A program made the translations under genes and the position numbers. From Pelobacter sp. UBA5610 (GTDB taxonomy: Bacteria > Desulfobacterota > Desulfuromonadia > Desulfuromonadales > Syntrophotaleaceae), in the NCBI GenBank assembly GCA_002424645.1, contig DIKU01000089.1, positions 1 through 5,442 of the forward strand: a DNA stretch of 5,442 bases, written 5' to 3'. The stretch's first letter is position 1. The number at the start of each line of letters is the position of its first letter. The notes under the pieces are model-generated. The model did not search any database. It was given only the letters and a program-made list of their open reading frames with translations, and had not been told where the DNA came from. Positions 4,864 to 5,442 of the stretch are shown piece after piece.

Positions 4864-5442
4864 TTAATCCTTTTCTTTATAACCTTTGGGTAAGGCCATG
4901 ACGTATTCGCGATTGAGTTGAGCGATGAATTTGACGCTGATGCCCTTGGGGCAGGCGGCCTCGCAGTCGTAATGGTTGCTGCAGTTTCCAAAGCCCTCTT
5001 CAATCATGGCGTCGGTCATTGTGCAAACACGGCGTGCAGCCTCGACTTTGCCCTGGGGAAGTTTGGCCAGCTGGCTGACTTTAGCCGCTACAAACAGCAT
5101 GGCGGAGCCGTTTGGACAGGCCGCGACGCAAGCTCCGCAACCGATGCATTCGGCCGCATCCATGGCTGTTTCGGCATCGTCCTTGGGGATCAGGATGGTA
5201 TTGGCATCCGGAACGCCGCCGGTGCTGACGGAGATATAGCCGCCAGCCTGAATCAGTCGATCCATGGCGCTGCGGTCAACGACAAGATCCCTGATAACAG
5301 GAAAAGCCCGCGAACGCCAGGGCTCGATGTAGATTTCGTCGCCATCCTTGAACTGGCGCATGTGCAATTGGCAGACGGTGGTCTTGGCTTGGGGTCCATG
5401 CGGATCGCCATTGATGACCTGCGAACAGGTGCCACAGATCCC
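4864..5442 (-). CDS. Fumarate reductase/succinate dehydrogenase iron-sulfur subunit (partial, N-terminus missing)
   Basis: The frame is open from the right edge to a TAA at 4864-4866 and gives 192 residues, about the last three quarters of a FrdB/SdhB subunit. Such subunits carry electrons between the flavin subunit and the quinone-binding membrane anchor. Numbering from the edge, the 2Fe-2S ligands are C3, C6 and C24 (in GICGTCSQVING and VCQLHM), the fourth lying outside. The 4Fe-4S and 3Fe-4S ligands are C99, C102, C105 and C109 (CIGCGACVAACP), then C154, C160 and C164 (CSNHYDCEAACPKG). This spacing matches the Wolinella FrdB type, which is also found in the bifunctional fumarate reductase/succinate dehydrogenase of Geobacter. 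In that C-A-B gene order the B gene is last, which fits the terminator just after this stop. Sequence alone does not settle the physiological direction, so I give no symbol. Confidence 0.93.
   Translation of the reverse strand, partial: GICGTCSQVINGDPHGPQAKTTVCQLHMRQFKDGDEIYIEPWRSRAFPVIRDLVVDRSAMDRLIQAGGYISVSTGGVPDANTILIPKDDAETAMDAAECIGCGACVAACPNGSAMLFVAAKVSQLAKLPQGKVEAARRVCTMTDAMIEEGFGNCSNHYDCEAACPKGISVKFIAQLNREYVMALPKGYKEKD

Noticed and set aside
4755..5003. Minus-strand 82-codon frame spanning the frd/sdh terminator
   Set aside because: It overlaps the cysteine-rich end of the iron-sulfur subunit in another frame and reads through the terminator.

Overview
The window looks like a chromosomal segment of a Desulfuromonadales/Geobacterales-type bacterium (Pelobacter/Syntrophotalea, Geobacter or Desulfuromonas relatives). 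This is an inference from the combination of a proteobacterial-type squalene-hopene cyclase, a sigma54-driven ammonium transporter, a methyl-accepting chemotaxis protein tail and a fumarate reductase/succinate dehydrogenase iron-sulfur subunit that ends its transcription unit. No database search was possible, so genus is not claimed.

Layout, left to right. Positions 1-117 (+) are the last 38 codons of a probable methyl-accepting chemotaxis protein. Positions 118-355 are intergenic and hold a small tandem repeat, a perfect hairpin, a long structured terminator ending in eight T's, and then a TTGACA promoter with a cluster of TTAA-cored repeats that looks like an operator. Positions 356-967 (+) encode a TetR-family repressor and 992-3190 (+) a squalene-hopene cyclase. 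These two are 24 nt apart, share one promoter and are closed by a strong symmetric hairpin at 3189-3219. On the opposite strand, 3254-4468 (-) encodes an Amt ammonium transporter that converges on the cyclase and probably uses the same hairpin as its terminator. Upstream of amt, 4469-4863 is a roughly 395-bp intergenic region. It holds a near-perfect sigma54 -24/-12 promoter, two palindromes that may bind an activator, and the terminator of the next operon. Positions 4864-5442 (-) are the C-terminal 192 residues of a FrdB/SdhB iron-sulfur subunit that runs off the right edge.

The TetR-cyclase pair reads as a self-contained, probably autoregulated unit for hopanoid formation, with no other hopanoid (hpn) gene visible in the window. 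The amt gene appears to be under nitrogen control through sigma54 but has no glnK/glnB next to it here. The respiratory iron-sulfur subunit is independent of amt, being separated by a terminator.

The gene families are all familiar. The less ordinary points are the one-regulator/one-cyclase operon with its TTAA-box operator candidate, a Cys/Gly/Pro-rich insertion of about 35 residues just before a conserved motif of the cyclase, and the stand-alone sigma54 amt. I do not see evidence for a wholly new system, CRISPR array, mobile element or tRNA/rRNA gene.
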